From Caballeronia calidae (GTDB lineage Bacteria > Pseudomonadota > Gammaproteobacteria > Burkholderiales > Burkholderiaceae), in the NCBI RefSeq assembly GCF_900044055.2, contig NZ_FCOX02000011.1, positions 62,001 to 126,000 of the forward strand: a DNA stretch of 64,000 bases. Direction: 5' to 3'. The notes under the pieces are model-generated. The model did not search any database. It worked only from the letters and a program-made list of their open reading frames with translations, and had not been told where the DNA came from. Positions 8,919 through 18,104 of this stretch are shown here, piece by piece. Numbering within the stretch: the first letter of the stretch is position 1; each line of letters begins with the position of its first letter. Both the position numbers and the translations under genes were made by a program.

Positions 8919-10217
8919 ATGATCAAAAGTCAGCGATGGTTCGTCGTCGGCCTGCTGTTCCTCGCGGGCGTCGTCAACTATCTCGACCGTGCGGCGCTAT
9001 CCATCGCCGCGCCGCTCATCCAGAAGGATCTGCATTTCACGCACGCGCAGATGGGCGTCGTGTTCAGCAGTTTTTTCATCGGGTATGCATTATTCAATTT
9101 CGTCGGCGGCGTGCTGTCGGACAAGATCGGCGCCAAGAAAGTGTTCGGCGGCGCGATGGGCATCTGGTCGCTGTTTTGCGGCGCGACCGCGCTCGCGAGC
9201 AGCCTCGTCTCGTTGATCGTGCTGCGCGTGCTCTTCGGCATGGGTGAGGGGCCGTTCAGCTCGTCGAACAGCAAGATGGTGAACAACTGGTTTCCGCGCC
9301 GCGAAGTGGCGAGCGCGATCGGCGTCATCAGTTCGGGAACGCCGCTTGGCGGCGCGCTCGCCGGTCCGATCGTCGGCTATATGGCGATCCAGTTCGGCTG
9401 GCGCTGGGCATTCGTCATCATCATGCTGATCGGTTTCGCGTGGCTCGTGCTGTGGGTCCTGTCGACGACCGAGCATCCGCAGCAGAACAAGCGCGTCACG
9501 CAGGCCGAACTCGATCTGATCGTCGCGGGCCAGCAGGAAGGTGCGTCGATGGAGCACGGCGCGCACGGCAAACAGGCAAATCTCGGCTTCTATCTGCGTC
9601 AGCCGATCATCCTCGCCACGGCGTTCGCGTTCTTCGCGTACAACTACGTGCTCTTCTTTTTTCTCTCGTGGTTCCCGACCTATCTCACCGAAGCGCATCA
9701 CATGTCCTTGCGCGACATGAGCTTCGCGACCGTCATTCCGTGGCTGCTCGGCAGCATCGGGCTCGCGGCGGGCGGCTTCATCACCGATGCGATCCTGCGC
9801 ATCACAGGCAAGCCGCTGATGTCGCGCCGCATCGTGCTGACGGTGTGTCTCGGCATGGCCGCGCTGAGCGTCGCGTTCGCGGGGCGCGTGGAGAGCACGC
9901 AGAGCGCGGTGGCGTTGATGTCGGTCACGATCTTCTTCCTCTATGTGACGGGCTCGGTCTATTGGGCCGTGATTCAGGACACGGTGCGGCGCGAGAACGT
10001 CGGCGGCGTGGGCGGCTTCGTGCATCTGCTCGCGAACCTGGCTGGCGTGATCGGACCGGCGGTGACGGGCTTCATCGTCGAGGCGACGCACGGCGCTTAT
10101 GGCAGCGCGTTCGTTCTGGCCGGCGCGATCGCGGTGCTCGGTGCGCTATGTTCGCTGATGTGGATCCGCGAGCCGAGAACGCGCAATAAACCCGAAAGCG
10201 CTGCAAGTGCTGCGTGA
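8919..10217 (+). CDS. MFS transporter, anion:cation symporter (ACS) family
   Basis: 432 residues from ATG 8919, with GGAG 8 nt upstream; a GTG at 8901 is in frame but has no better signal. VVNYLDRAALSIAAPLI is the ACS signature shared with hexuronate, galactonate and glucarate permeases, and LSDKIGAKKVFG is the loop 2-3 motif. Twelve hydrophobic segments are apparent. Homologues import sugar acids by proton symport. It is the second transporter of the module, giving separate uptake routes for two related acids or for the same acid at different affinities. Confidence 0.9.
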   Translation: MIKSQRWFVVGLLFLAGVVNYLDRAALSIAAPLIQKDLHFTHAQMGVVFSSFFIGYALFNFVGGVLSDKIGAKKVFGGAMGIWSLFCGATALASSLVSLIVLRVLFGMGEGPFSSSNSKMVNNWFPRREVASAIGVISSGTPLGGALAGPIVGYMAIQFGWRWAFVIIMLIGFAWLVLWVLSTTEHPQQNKRVTQAELDLIVAGQQEGASMEHGAHGKQANLGFYLRQPIILATAFAFFAYNYVLFFFLSWFPTYLTEAHHMSLRDMSFATVIPWLLGSIGLAAGGFITDAILRITGKPLMSRRIVLTVCLGMAALSVAFAGRVESTQSAVALMSVTIFFLYVTGSVYWAVIQDTVRRENVGGVGGFVHLLANLAGVIGPAVTGFIVEATHGAYGSAFVLAGAIAVLGALCSLMWIREPRTRNKPESAASAA

Positions 10218-10283
10218 TAGTATCGGGAAGCGGGGCACGCACAGGTGCCTCGCACTCTTCTCATAAGCGTTCAGGTTTCAATC

Positions 10284-11090
10284 ATGCAAGACGGTATCGT
10301 GTCGAATGGTTCAGCAGCGGTGCGGCGTGCGCGTGCGCGCAGGCCGGTCGCATCGCAGAAGATCGAGCTGCCCGATCTGACGGCGCTGATTTCGCATGAC
10401 TCGCACGAGCCCATCGGCAAGCAGATTTTTCGCGCGCTGCGTCAGGCCATCTTCGCGGGACAACTCGCGCCCGGCACGCCGCTCTCGGAGAAGGAAGTAT
10501 CGGAAATGTTCCAGGTCTCGCGGCAGCCGGTGCGCGAGACCTTCATCAAGCTCGTCGAGGCGGGCGTGCTGCAAGTGCTGCCGCAGCGCGGTACCTTCGT
10601 AAAGAAGATCTCGCCTCGGCAGGTGCGGGAAGGGCGCTTCATTCGCGAGGCGATCGAAACGGCGGTGGCGCGCAAGGCTGCCGTCGCCATCACCGATTCC
10701 CAGCTCGACGATCTCGCCGCGAACCTGCGCGAGCAGAAGACCGCATCGAAGGTGAACGACACCAGCGCGTTCCTCGCGCTCGACGAGCAGTTCCACATGC
10801 AGATCGCGCAATCGATCGATTGCGTGGCCGCATGGGACACGATCCAGGATATCAAGGCGCAAATGGATCGCGTGCGCTATCTGAGCTTGCCCGATGTATC
10901 GCCGCTCGATCTGCTCATCAAGCAGCACGCGCGCATCGTGAGCGCGCTGAAGGCGCATGATCCCGATGGCGCCGAAGAAGCGATGCGCGCGCATCTGCGG
11001 GAGATTCTCGTGTCGCTGCATCCGATCGCGGAGCGCAATCCTGACTGGTTCGAGCCTGACGAGCCGGAACGCGTGGCATTGGGTTCGTGA
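10284..11090 (+). CDS. GntR-family transcriptional regulator, FadR subfamily
   Basis: 268 residues from ATG 10284; an in-frame start at 10245 lacks support. An N-terminal winged helix (residues about 38-100, including LSEKEVSEMFQVSRQPVRE and LPQRGTFVKKIS) is followed by an all-helical FCD effector domain (residues about 105-235) with the metal-binding Asp/His pattern seen in DEQFHMQIAQ and QHARIVSAL. FCD regulators usually respond to carboxylates such as gluconate or glucuronate. It closes the sugar-acid cluster and is followed by a strong terminator. It probably represses the module through the palindrome at 5046-5063. Confidence 0.9.
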   Translation: MQDGIVSNGSAAVRRARARRPVASQKIELPDLTALISHDSHEPIGKQIFRALRQAIFAGQLAPGTPLSEKEVSEMFQVSRQPVRETFIKLVEAGVLQVLPQRGTFVKKISPRQVREGRFIREAIETAVARKAAVAITDSQLDDLAANLREQKTASKVNDTSAFLALDEQFHMQIAQSIDCVAAWDTIQDIKAQMDRVRYLSLPDVSPLDLLIKQHARIVSALKAHDPDGAEEAMRAHLREILVSLHPIAERNPDWFEPDEPERVALGS

Positions 11091-11094
11091 AAAG

Positions 11095-11118
11095 GAGCGG
11101 CGCGGGCCGCTCTTTTTT
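11095..11118 (+). terminator. Rho-independent terminator after the GntR gene
   Basis: GAGCGGC (11095-11101) pairs with GCCGCTC (11106-11112) across a 4-nt loop, followed by six T residues. It begins 4 bp after the GntR stop and marks the end of the sugar-acid cluster. Confidence 0.88.
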
Positions 11119-11278
11119 ACATGCGGGCATTGCAGGATGCATCGAAGCGAAACACTGAATCATTCATTTGCCTGAATCGAATACGGCTGTCGATCGCCAG
11201 AATTTTTTATCGCACGTGGTGACACGGATAACGAAACACCTCGATGCGTTTCACTGAGCAATCGGAACAGCAAGCACG

Positions 11279-11924
11279 ATGCAGGAACAGCTTCCATCGA
11301 TATACCGTCAGGCGGCCGACGCCTACAACGCGGATCAATGGCAAGCGGCTTTGCACTGGACCGAGCAGTGCATGAGCATCGCGCCGGATCACGCGGACGT
11401 CGTTCATTTGCGCGGTTTGGTTGCGTTAGTGCGGGAGGACGCCGCCGATGCCGAGCGCTGGCACCGGCCGCTCGAGGGCCACGCCTCCAGACCTGTCGAT
11501 TCCGCAATGGAAAGGGGCGCCTGCTCGCGCCGACCGCGATCGTCTGCTGATTCTGAATGAGCAGGGCTTTGGCGATTCGCTGCAAAAGCCGGTGGACGAT
11601 GCAAAGCATCTTCAGCCGCAACAGCGGGCGCTTGTCGTCGACTGGATGGATGAAATCGCGGATTTCGCCGATACCGCGGCGCTCGTCGCAGCGCTGGATC
11701 TCGTCATCTGCGTCGATACTTCCGTGGCGCATCTGGCGGGCGCGATGGGCAGGCGCGTATGGCTGCTCAATCGGCATCTGGGCTGCTGGCGCCGGCTGCG
11801 CGACCGTGAAGACACGCCGTGGTATCCGAACATGCGCATCTTCAATCAGAAAGCGCCCGGCGACTGGGACGAAGTGCTCGGGCGCGTGCTCGCGGAACTC
11901 GAATGGGGCGCGTGGCGGTCGTGA
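11279..11924 (+). pseudogene. Remnant of a TPR / glycosyltransferase (GT41- or GT9-like) protein
   Basis: Two overlapping frames carry the two ends of one gene. Frame 11279-11560 begins MQEQLPSIYRQAADAYNADQ and contains about one and a half TPR units, up to LRGLVALV. Frame 11448-11924 then reads RLLILNEQGFGDSLQ, followed by DLVICVDTSVAHLAGAMG and WYPNMRIFNQ, the nucleotide-sugar half of TPR-linked glycosyltransferases. Intact relatives are several hundred residues with many TPRs. Most TPRs and the middle of the transferase are missing, and a frameshift separates the parts. Decay is clear; the exact parent function is not. No convincing Shine-Dalgarno is seen. Confidence 0.75.
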
Positions 11925-11989
11925 AGCGTGCCACGTAGCGTGCATCCGGCGCGCGGCCGGCCGGATTCCCCGATTCAAATGAAGTACCT

Positions 11990-13075
11990 TCAGGCAGCGG
12001 CCGCTTCCACCCGTTCGACGAACGCGCACACGGCGGCCGTCACTTGCGCGGTCGTCGCCTTGCCGCCCAGGTCGCCGGTATGCAGCGACGGGTCCGCGGT
12101 GACCGCTTCGACCGCGGCCATCACACGCTTGGCCGCCTCGAATTCGCCGAGATGCTCGAGCAGCATCACGACCGACCAGAACGTGCCGATGGGGTTCGCG
12201 AGACCCTTGCCCATGATGTCGAAGGCTGAGCCGTGGATCGGCTCGAACATCGACGGATAACGGCGCTCCGGATCGATGTTGCCCGTCGGCGCGATGCCGA
12301 GGCTGCCCGCGAGCGCGGCGGCGAGATCGCTGAGAATGTCCGCATGCAGATTGGTCGCGACGATGGTATCGAGCGTCGCGGGACGGTTGACCATGCGCGC
12401 GGTCGATGCATCCACCAGTTCCTTGTCCCACTTCACGTCCGGGAATTCCTTCGAGACCTGCAGCGCGACTTCGTCCCACATGACCATCGCGTGACGCTGC
12501 GCATTGCTCTTCGTGATGACGGTCAGCAGCTTGCGCGGCCGCGACTGAGCGAGTTTGAATGCAAAACGCATAATGCGTTCGACACCGGCGCGCGTCAGGA
12601 TCGATACATCAGTCGCGGCTTCGATCGGATGCCCCTGATGCACACGGCCGCCCACGCCCGAGTATTCGCCTTCCGAGTTCTCGCGCACGATCACCCAGTT
12701 CAGGTCTTCGGGCTTGCAGCGCTTGAGCGGGGCATCGATGCCGGGCAGGATGCGCGTCGGGCGCACGTTCGCGTACTGATCGAAGCCCTGACAGATCTTC
12801 AGACGCAGGCCCCACAGCGTGATGTGGTCGGGCACGTCCGGGTCGCCGGCCGAGCCGAAGAGAATCGCGTCCTTGTCGCGGATCGCATCCAGGCCATCGG
12901 CGGGCATCATCACGCCGTGCTGGCGGTAGTAGTCCGCGCCCCAGTCGAAATTCTCGAATTTGAATTCAAAATTTTGCGTGCTGCGTGCCAACGCTTCGAG
13001 CACCTGCTGGCCGGCGGGCACGACCTCCTTGCCGATGCCGTCGCCGGGAATGGTCGCGATGCGGTACGTCTTCAT
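11990..13075 (-). CDS. Tartrate dehydrogenase / D-malate dehydrogenase (decarboxylating)
   Basis: 361 residues from ATG 13075, with GGAG upstream. Isocitrate/isopropylmalate dehydrogenase fold: IPGDGIGKEVVPA at the N-terminus, substrate Arg segment YANVRPTRILPG, RENSEGEYSGVGGRVHQG, the Tyr/Lys catalytic region ITKSNAQRH, metal Asp in NLHADILSDLAAAL, and GSAFDIMGKGLANPIG. YSGVGG and the DPDVPDHITLWGLRL segment are typical of TtuC/DmlA tartrate/D-malate enzymes rather than LeuB. The NAD+-, Mn2+-dependent reaction yields oxaloglycolate from tartrate or pyruvate plus CO2 from D-malate. It is a stand-alone gene, with 250 bp to the divergent efflux operon. Confidence 0.9.
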   Translation of the reverse strand: MKTYRIATIPGDGIGKEVVPAGQQVLEALARSTQNFEFKFENFDWGADYYRQHGVMMPADGLDAIRDKDAILFGSAGDPDVPDHITLWGLRLKICQGFDQYANVRPTRILPGIDAPLKRCKPEDLNWVIVRENSEGEYSGVGGRVHQGHPIEAATDVSILTRAGVERIMRFAFKLAQSRPRKLLTVITKSNAQRHAMVMWDEVALQVSKEFPDVKWDKELVDASTARMVNRPATLDTIVATNLHADILSDLAAALAGSLGIAPTGNIDPERRYPSMFEPIHGSAFDIMGKGLANPIGTFWSVVMLLEHLGEFEAAKRVMAAVEAVTADPSLHTGDLGGKATTAQVTAAVCAFVERVEAAAA

Positions 13076-13326
13076 GTCTCGTCTCCGTCTTCGATGTGTC
13101 GGGTGTATCTCGATGTGAGGCCACTCTACACAACTTCCAGCGCCGGAACCGCCAACGGACTCAAAGCATCTTTAACTTCGATTCACAAGTGGGCGGGATG
13201 CGCGAGGCCGTTTCAGCTGGCGGATGCACGGGAGTTTGCGGGCAGGAAGCAGGGAACGCGGCGCTATACTGACCATCCTTTCACCGCATCCCGACCGCGG
13301 GCTCATCCGAGGCGCAAGTCCACAAA

Positions 13327-14535
13327 TTGGCTGAACACGACCTAGAAAAACTCAAAATCGACCGGGGACCGTCCGCCGCGATGCCGCGGCGCCGGCGCCA
13401 CTGGTTGCGTTATGCGGTCATCGCCGCGATCCTGCTCGCGCTCGCCGCCGTGGCATTGCGCCTGACCGGCCCGCAGGCCGTGGAAACCGCCACCGTCACA
13501 TCGGTTTATCCGTCGCAAAGCTATACGCTCCTGAACGCCACCGGTTATGTCGTGCCGCAGCGCAAGGCGGCGGTCGCGTCGAAGGGACAAGGGCGCGTCG
13601 AATGGCTCGGCGTGCTCGAAGGCACGCCGGTGAAGGAAGGCCAGATCATCGCGCGGCTCGAAAGCAACGACGTCACCGCGTCGCTCGCGCAGGCGCAGGC
13701 GCAGGTGAAGGTCGCGCGGGCCAATCTCGAACTGCAGCGCGCCGAACTGAAGAACGCGGAAGTCGATCTCAGGCGCTTCAGGATTCTCGCTCCGCAAGGC
13801 GCGATTCCGGCGACGCAGTATGACGCCGCGCTCGCCCGCTACGACAAGGCCAAGGCATCCATCAACAGCGACGAAGCCGCGATCGTGTCCGCGCAGGCCA
13901 ATGCGCAGGCCGCGCAAGTGGCCGTCGATCAGACCGTGATCCGCGCGCCCTTCGATGGCGTCGTGCTCGAAAAGCACGCGAATGTCGGCGACAACATCAC
14001 GCCGTTCTCGTCGGCGTCGGACAGCAAGGGCGCGGTCGTCACCATCGCCGACATGAAAACGCTCGAAGTCGAAGCCGATGTCGCCGAGTCGAACATCTCG
14101 CGCATCGCCGTCGACCAGCCGTGCGAGGTTCAGCTCGACGCGCTGCCCGACGCGCGCTTCGCGGGCCGCGTGTCGCGCATCGTGCCGACGGTCGATCGCT
14201 CGAAAGCCACCGTGCTCGTGAAGATTCGTTTCGTCGAGCGCGATGCACGCGTGCTGCCCGAGATGTCCGCGAAAGTCGCGTTCCTCTCGAAGCCCGTGCC
14301 GCCCGAAGAAAAGAAGGCGCTCGTCGCGGTGCAGCCGGCGGCGGTCGTCACGCGCAACGGCAAGCACGTGGTCTACCGGATCGAGCACGACACGGCGCGC
14401 GAAGTGCCGGTGTCGACGGGCGAGCGCATCGGCGAACTGATCGCGGTGCAGGGCGTGAAACCCGGCGACGTGGTCGTGCTGTCGCCCGGCGACAAGATCA
14501 AGGACGGCGCCAGAGTCACTCTGGCGAAGAAATAG
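13327..14535 (+). CDS. HlyD/MacA-type periplasmic adaptor subunit of an ABC efflux pump
   Basis: 402 residues from a TTG at 13327 (MAEHDLEKLKIDR); an ATG at 13381 would remove only the cytoplasmic tail. One N-terminal membrane helix (about residues 25-42) is followed by a split lipoyl domain, a coiled-coil hairpin (about residues 115-205, rich in QAQ and AELKNAE), a barrel and a membrane-proximal domain. MacA-like adaptors link an inner-membrane ABC transporter to an outer-membrane factor. The ATPase gene starts 1 bp after the stop. No outer-membrane factor gene is present, so a shared TolC homologue is assumed. Confidence 0.9.
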   Translation: MAEHDLEKLKIDRGPSAAMPRRRRHWLRYAVIAAILLALAAVALRLTGPQAVETATVTSVYPSQSYTLLNATGYVVPQRKAAVASKGQGRVEWLGVLEGTPVKEGQIIARLESNDVTASLAQAQAQVKVARANLELQRAELKNAEVDLRRFRILAPQGAIPATQYDAALARYDKAKASINSDEAAIVSAQANAQAAQVAVDQTVIRAPFDGVVLEKHANVGDNITPFSSASDSKGAVVTIADMKTLEVEADVAESNISRIAVDQPCEVQLDALPDARFAGRVSRIVPTVDRSKATVLVKIRFVERDARVLPEMSAKVAFLSKPVPPEEKKALVAVQPAAVVTRNGKHVVYRIEHDTAREVPVSTGERIGELIAVQGVKPGDVVVLSPGDKIKDGARVTLAKK

Positions 14536-14536
14536 C

Positions 14537-15229
14537 GTGAGCGCGCCGCCTCTGGTCCAAATCAGTCACGTCGTGAAGTCGTATCGGCGCGGCGTGCAGA
14601 CGGTGCCGGTCCTGACCGACATCACGCTTTCCATCGGACAGGGCGATTTCGTCGCGCTGATGGGCCCGTCCGGTTCCGGCAAGAGCACGCTGCTCAATCT
14701 GATCGCGGGCATCGACAGGCCCGACAGCGGCGAGCTGCTGGTCGGCGGGCTCGACATCACGCGTCTGCCCGAAGCCGCGCTCGCGGACTGGCGCGCGGCG
14801 AACGTCGGCTTCATCTTCCAGTTCTATAACCTGATGCCGGTGCTTTCCGCGTTCGAGAACGTCGAATTGCCGCTGATGTTGACGCGCCTCACGCGCCACG
14901 AGCGGAAGGAGCGTGTCGCGATGGTGCTCGACATGGTCAACATGGCCGACCGCATGAGCCACTATCCGTCGGAGCTGTCGGGCGGGCAGCAACAGCGCGT
15001 CGCGATCGCGCGGGCGCTGATCACGGACCCGAAGCTGATCGTCGCCGATGAACCCACCGGCGATCTCGACCGCAACTCCGCCGCCGATGTCCTCGCGATG
15101 CTGCAACGCCTCAACGACAAGCTCGGCAAGACCATCATCATGGTGACGCACGATGCCCACGCCGCGAGCGCGGCGAAGGCGCTCGTGCATCTGGAGAAGG
15201 GCGAACTGATCGATGGAACGCCGCGCTAA
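14537..15229 (+). CDS. ABC transporter ATP-binding protein (MacB/LolD type)
   Basis: 230 residues from GTG 14537. The Walker A motif GPSGSGKST, Q-loop (FIFQFYNLMP), signature LSGGQQQR, Walker B LIVADEPTGDLD and H-loop VTHD are all intact. The ADEPTGDLD segment is characteristic of the MacB/LolD/FtsE branch, whose permeases are mechanotransmitters. It is placed tightly between the adaptor gene and two FtsX-type permeases and energises that complex at the inner membrane. Confidence 0.95.
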   Translation: MSAPPLVQISHVVKSYRRGVQTVPVLTDITLSIGQGDFVALMGPSGSGKSTLLNLIAGIDRPDSGELLVGGLDITRLPEAALADWRAANVGFIFQFYNLMPVLSAFENVELPLMLTRLTRHERKERVAMVLDMVNMADRMSHYPSELSGGQQQRVAIARALITDPKLIVADEPTGDLDRNSAADVLAMLQRLNDKLGKTIIMVTHDAHAASAAKALVHLEKGELIDGTPR

Positions 15230-15235
15230 GCCATC

Positions 15236-16390
15236 ATGTACGTGCTCAAGCTGATCCTGCGCAACGCGCTGCGCCACAAGCTGCGCACCACGCTGACGGT
15301 GCTCGGGTTGACCATCGCCGTGCTCGCGTACGGCCTGCTGCATACGGTCGTGGATGCGTGGTACGCGGGCGCGGCGGCGGCATCGAATGCGCGGCTCGTC
15401 ACGCGCAATGCGATCTCGCTCGTGTTTCCCTTGCCGCTCGCCTACGAGAACCGCATTCGCGGCGTCGATGGCGTGACGATCGTCGCGCGCTCGAACTGGT
15501 TCGGCGGGGTCTATCGCGATCCGAAGAACTTCTTCGCGCAGTTCGCGGTGTCCGAGAACTATCTCGATCTCTATCCCGAGTTCATCGTTTCCCAGCAGGC
15601 GCGCGCCGATTTTCGACGCGATCGCAAGGGCGCGCTCATCGGCCGGCAACTCGCGGATCAATACGGCTTCAAGGTCGGCGACGTGATTCCGCTCAAAGGC
15701 ACGATCTATCCGGGCACATGGGATTTCGTCGTGCGCGGCATCATGGAAGGACGCGACGAATCGACCATCACGCGGCAACTGATCTTTCACTGGGAGTATC
15801 TGAACGAGACGATCCGCAAGACGACCAAGCGCAACGTCGATCAGGTCGGCGTGTATGTGGTCGGCATCGAGGACCCGGACGAGGCCGCGGCCGTCTCGCG
15901 CAATATCGACGATGTCTTCAAGAACTCGCTCGCCGAAACGCTGACCGAAACCGAGCAGGCGTTTCAACTCGGCTTCGTCGCGATGTCGAATCAGATCATC
16001 GCGGCGATACGCGTCGTGTCATATGTGGTGATTCTGATCATCATGGCGGTAATGGCGAACGCGATGGCGATGAGCGCGCGCGAGCGCATCACCGAGTACG
16101 CGACGCTGAAGGCGCTCGGCTTCGGCCCGGTGTTTCTCTCCGTGCTCGTGTTCGGCGAATCGATGGCGATCTGCGCGATCGGCGGCGGCATCGGCATACT
16201 CGCGACGCCGCCGATGGCCGAAGTCTTCAAGCACGCGACGGGCGGCGTGTTCCCGGTCTTCATGGTCTCGCACGAGACGATGCTTTTGCAGGCCGCGTGC
16301 GCGTTCGTCGTGGCGCTCGCCGCGGCGATCGTGCCGGCGGTGCAGGCGAGCCGCGTGCGGATCGTCGAAGGCCTGCGGGCGATCGGCTGA
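15236..16390 (+). CDS. FtsX-like ABC transporter permease 1
   Basis: 384 residues from ATG 15236. MacB-type layout: one N-terminal helix (about residues 20-42), a large periplasmic domain (about 45-250) and three C-terminal helices, with RERITEYATLKALGFGP in the coupling loop. In MacB-like pumps the periplasmic domain transmits ATPase motion to the adaptor rather than forming a classical channel. It follows the ATPase by 6 bp and precedes a second permease by 9 bp; the two probably form a heterodimer. Confidence 0.9.
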   Translation: MYVLKLILRNALRHKLRTTLTVLGLTIAVLAYGLLHTVVDAWYAGAAAASNARLVTRNAISLVFPLPLAYENRIRGVDGVTIVARSNWFGGVYRDPKNFFAQFAVSENYLDLYPEFIVSQQARADFRRDRKGALIGRQLADQYGFKVGDVIPLKGTIYPGTWDFVVRGIMEGRDESTITRQLIFHWEYLNETIRKTTKRNVDQVGVYVVGIEDPDEAAAVSRNIDDVFKNSLAETLTETEQAFQLGFVAMSNQIIAAIRVVSYVVILIIMAVMANAMAMSARERITEYATLKALGFGPVFLSVLVFGESMAICAIGGGIGILATPPMAEVFKHATGGVFPVFMVSHETMLLQAACAFVVALAAAIVPAVQASRVRIVEGLRAIG

Positions 16391-16399
16391 GGACGCGCA

Positions 16400-17566
16400 A
16401 TGGCGATTCCCGTTTCCTACGTCGCACGCAATCTCTGGGCGCGCCGTCTCACGACGATGCTCACCGCGGGCGGTCTCGCGCTCGTCGTGTTCGTGTTCGC
16501 GACCGTGCTGATGCTCGACGCGGGCCTGAAGAAAACGCTCGTGTCCACCGGCGAGCGCGATAACGTCGTCCTGATCCGCAAGGGCGCGGAGACGGAGATC
16601 CAGAGCGCGATCGACCGCGCGCAGGCCAATGTGATGGAGATGCATCCATCGGTCGCGATGAACGGCGACGGCGCGCCGCTCGCATCGAAGGAAACCGTGG
16701 TGCTGATCTCGCTCACCAAGCTCGGCGCGAACACGCCCGCGAACGTCGTGATTCGCGGCGTCTCGCCGATGGGCGTGCAACTGCGTCCGCAAGTGACGCT
16801 CACGGAGGGACGCATGTTCAGACGCGGATCGTCGGAGATCATCGTCGGGAGCAGCATCGCGAAGGGCTTCGGCGGCACGCGCATCGGCGATCACTTGCGA
16901 TTCGCGCAGCGCGACTGGACCGTGGTCGGCCACTTCGACGCGGGCGGCAGCGGCTTCGATTCGGAAATCTGGGGCGATGTGGATCAACTGATGCAATCGT
17001 TCCGTCGCACGAGCTTTTCGTCGATGGTCGTGCGTCTCGCGCGCAGCGATGCGTTCGAGCGCTTCAAGGCGGACATCGACGTGGACCCGCGCCTCGCCGA
17101 CGAAGCCAAGCGCGAGCAGGTGTTCTATGGCGATCAGTCGAAGGCGCTGTCGACGTTCATCAATATTCTCGGCTTCACGCTGTCGACCATCTTCTCGATC
17201 GCGGCTATGATCGGCGCGATGATCACGATGTACGCGTCGGTGGCGAATCGCGTCGCGGAGATCGGCACGCTGCGGGCGCTCGGGTTCAAGCGCTTCGATG
17301 TGCTCGGCGCGTTCCTGCTCGAAGCATTGTTGCTCGGGCTGGTCGGTGGTGTCGCCGGGCTCGGCTGTGCCGCGCTCATGCAGTTCGCTTCGTTTTCCAC
17401 GACCAATTTCCAGACCTTCGCGGACCTGTCGTTTCGCTTCCTTCTGACGCCTTCGGTCATTGCGCAGACGCTCGGCTTCTCGCTCCTCATGGGTTTGATC
17501 GGCGGATTTCTGCCGGCGTTGCGGGCTTCGCGGATGAATATCGTCGACGCCTTGCGGGCGCGATGA
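16400..17566 (+). CDS. FtsX-like ABC transporter permease 2
   Basis: 388 residues from ATG 16400. Same topology as the preceding permease: N-terminal helix, periplasmic domain, three C-terminal helices, and coupling segment NRVAEIGTLRALGFKR. The two are only distantly similar, which fits a heterodimer with one shared ATPase. This is the last gene of the four-gene efflux operon. Substrate unknown; macrolides, peptides, siderophores and lipids are all possible for this class. Confidence 0.9.
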   Translation: MAIPVSYVARNLWARRLTTMLTAGGLALVVFVFATVLMLDAGLKKTLVSTGERDNVVLIRKGAETEIQSAIDRAQANVMEMHPSVAMNGDGAPLASKETVVLISLTKLGANTPANVVIRGVSPMGVQLRPQVTLTEGRMFRRGSSEIIVGSSIAKGFGGTRIGDHLRFAQRDWTVVGHFDAGGSGFDSEIWGDVDQLMQSFRRTSFSSMVVRLARSDAFERFKADIDVDPRLADEAKREQVFYGDQSKALSTFINILGFTLSTIFSIAAMIGAMITMYASVANRVAEIGTLRALGFKRFDVLGAFLLEALLLGLVGGVAGLGCAALMQFASFSTTNFQTFADLSFRFLLTPSVIAQTLGFSLLMGLIGGFLPALRASRMNIVDALRAR

Positions 17567-17689
17567 TTCGATTTCATCGAACGATCGATGCAGAACTATT
17601 CGATATTCAGCACCGATAGCGCGGCGTAGAGTGGACTCACCCGGCGATTTACTTATCGCTTTCGATTCCGCTTCGAAGGAGCATCCATC

Positions 17690-18082
17690 ATGCCGCTCGT
17701 CCGCATCTCACTCGTGAAAGGCAAGCCGCGCGACCACATCCGCGCGATCTCGAACAGCGTGCACGATGCGCTCGTGGAAGCGTTCAAGGTTCCCGCCGAC
17801 GATCGCTTTCAACTGATCGAGCAGCACGACCGCGAAGACTTCATCTACGATCCAGGCTATCTTGGCGTCGAACGAAGCGATGACCTCGTGTTCATCCACA
17901 TCACCGCGAGCGACTGGCGCGACACCGCCACGAAGAAGGCGTTCTACAGGACGCTCGCCGCGAAGCTCGCGGCATCGCCGGGCTTGCGGCCCGAGGATGT
18001 GCTGATCGCGCTCGCGCCGAATCGCCGCGAAGACTGGTCGTTCGGCCACGGGCTCGCCCAATATGTGGAGGACGCGGCCTGA
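17690..18082 (+). CDS. Tautomerase-family protein
   Basis: 130 residues, with AAGGAG upstream of ATG 17690. After removal of Met the chain begins with Pro (PLVRISLVKGKP), the catalytic base of the tautomerase superfamily. The length and the RFQLIEQHDREDFIYDP segment fit the longer Tautomerase_2 group, not the 60-80 residue 4-oxalocrotonate enzymes. It probably acts on small enol or keto acids; the substrate cannot be read. It is 22 bp upstream of a GFA protein on the same strand. Confidence 0.85.
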   Translation: MPLVRISLVKGKPRDHIRAISNSVHDALVEAFKVPADDRFQLIEQHDREDFIYDPGYLGVERSDDLVFIHITASDWRDTATKKAFYRTLAAKLAASPGLRPEDVLIALAPNRREDWSFGHGLAQYVEDAA

Positions 18083-18104
18083 AAAACGAAAGGAGAGACG
18101 CACG

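Noticed and set aside
13076..13326. Possible small gene in the gap between the tartrate dehydrogenase and the efflux operon
   Set aside because: Short frames there have no ribosome-binding site or recognisable similarity; the gap is best read as divergent promoters.
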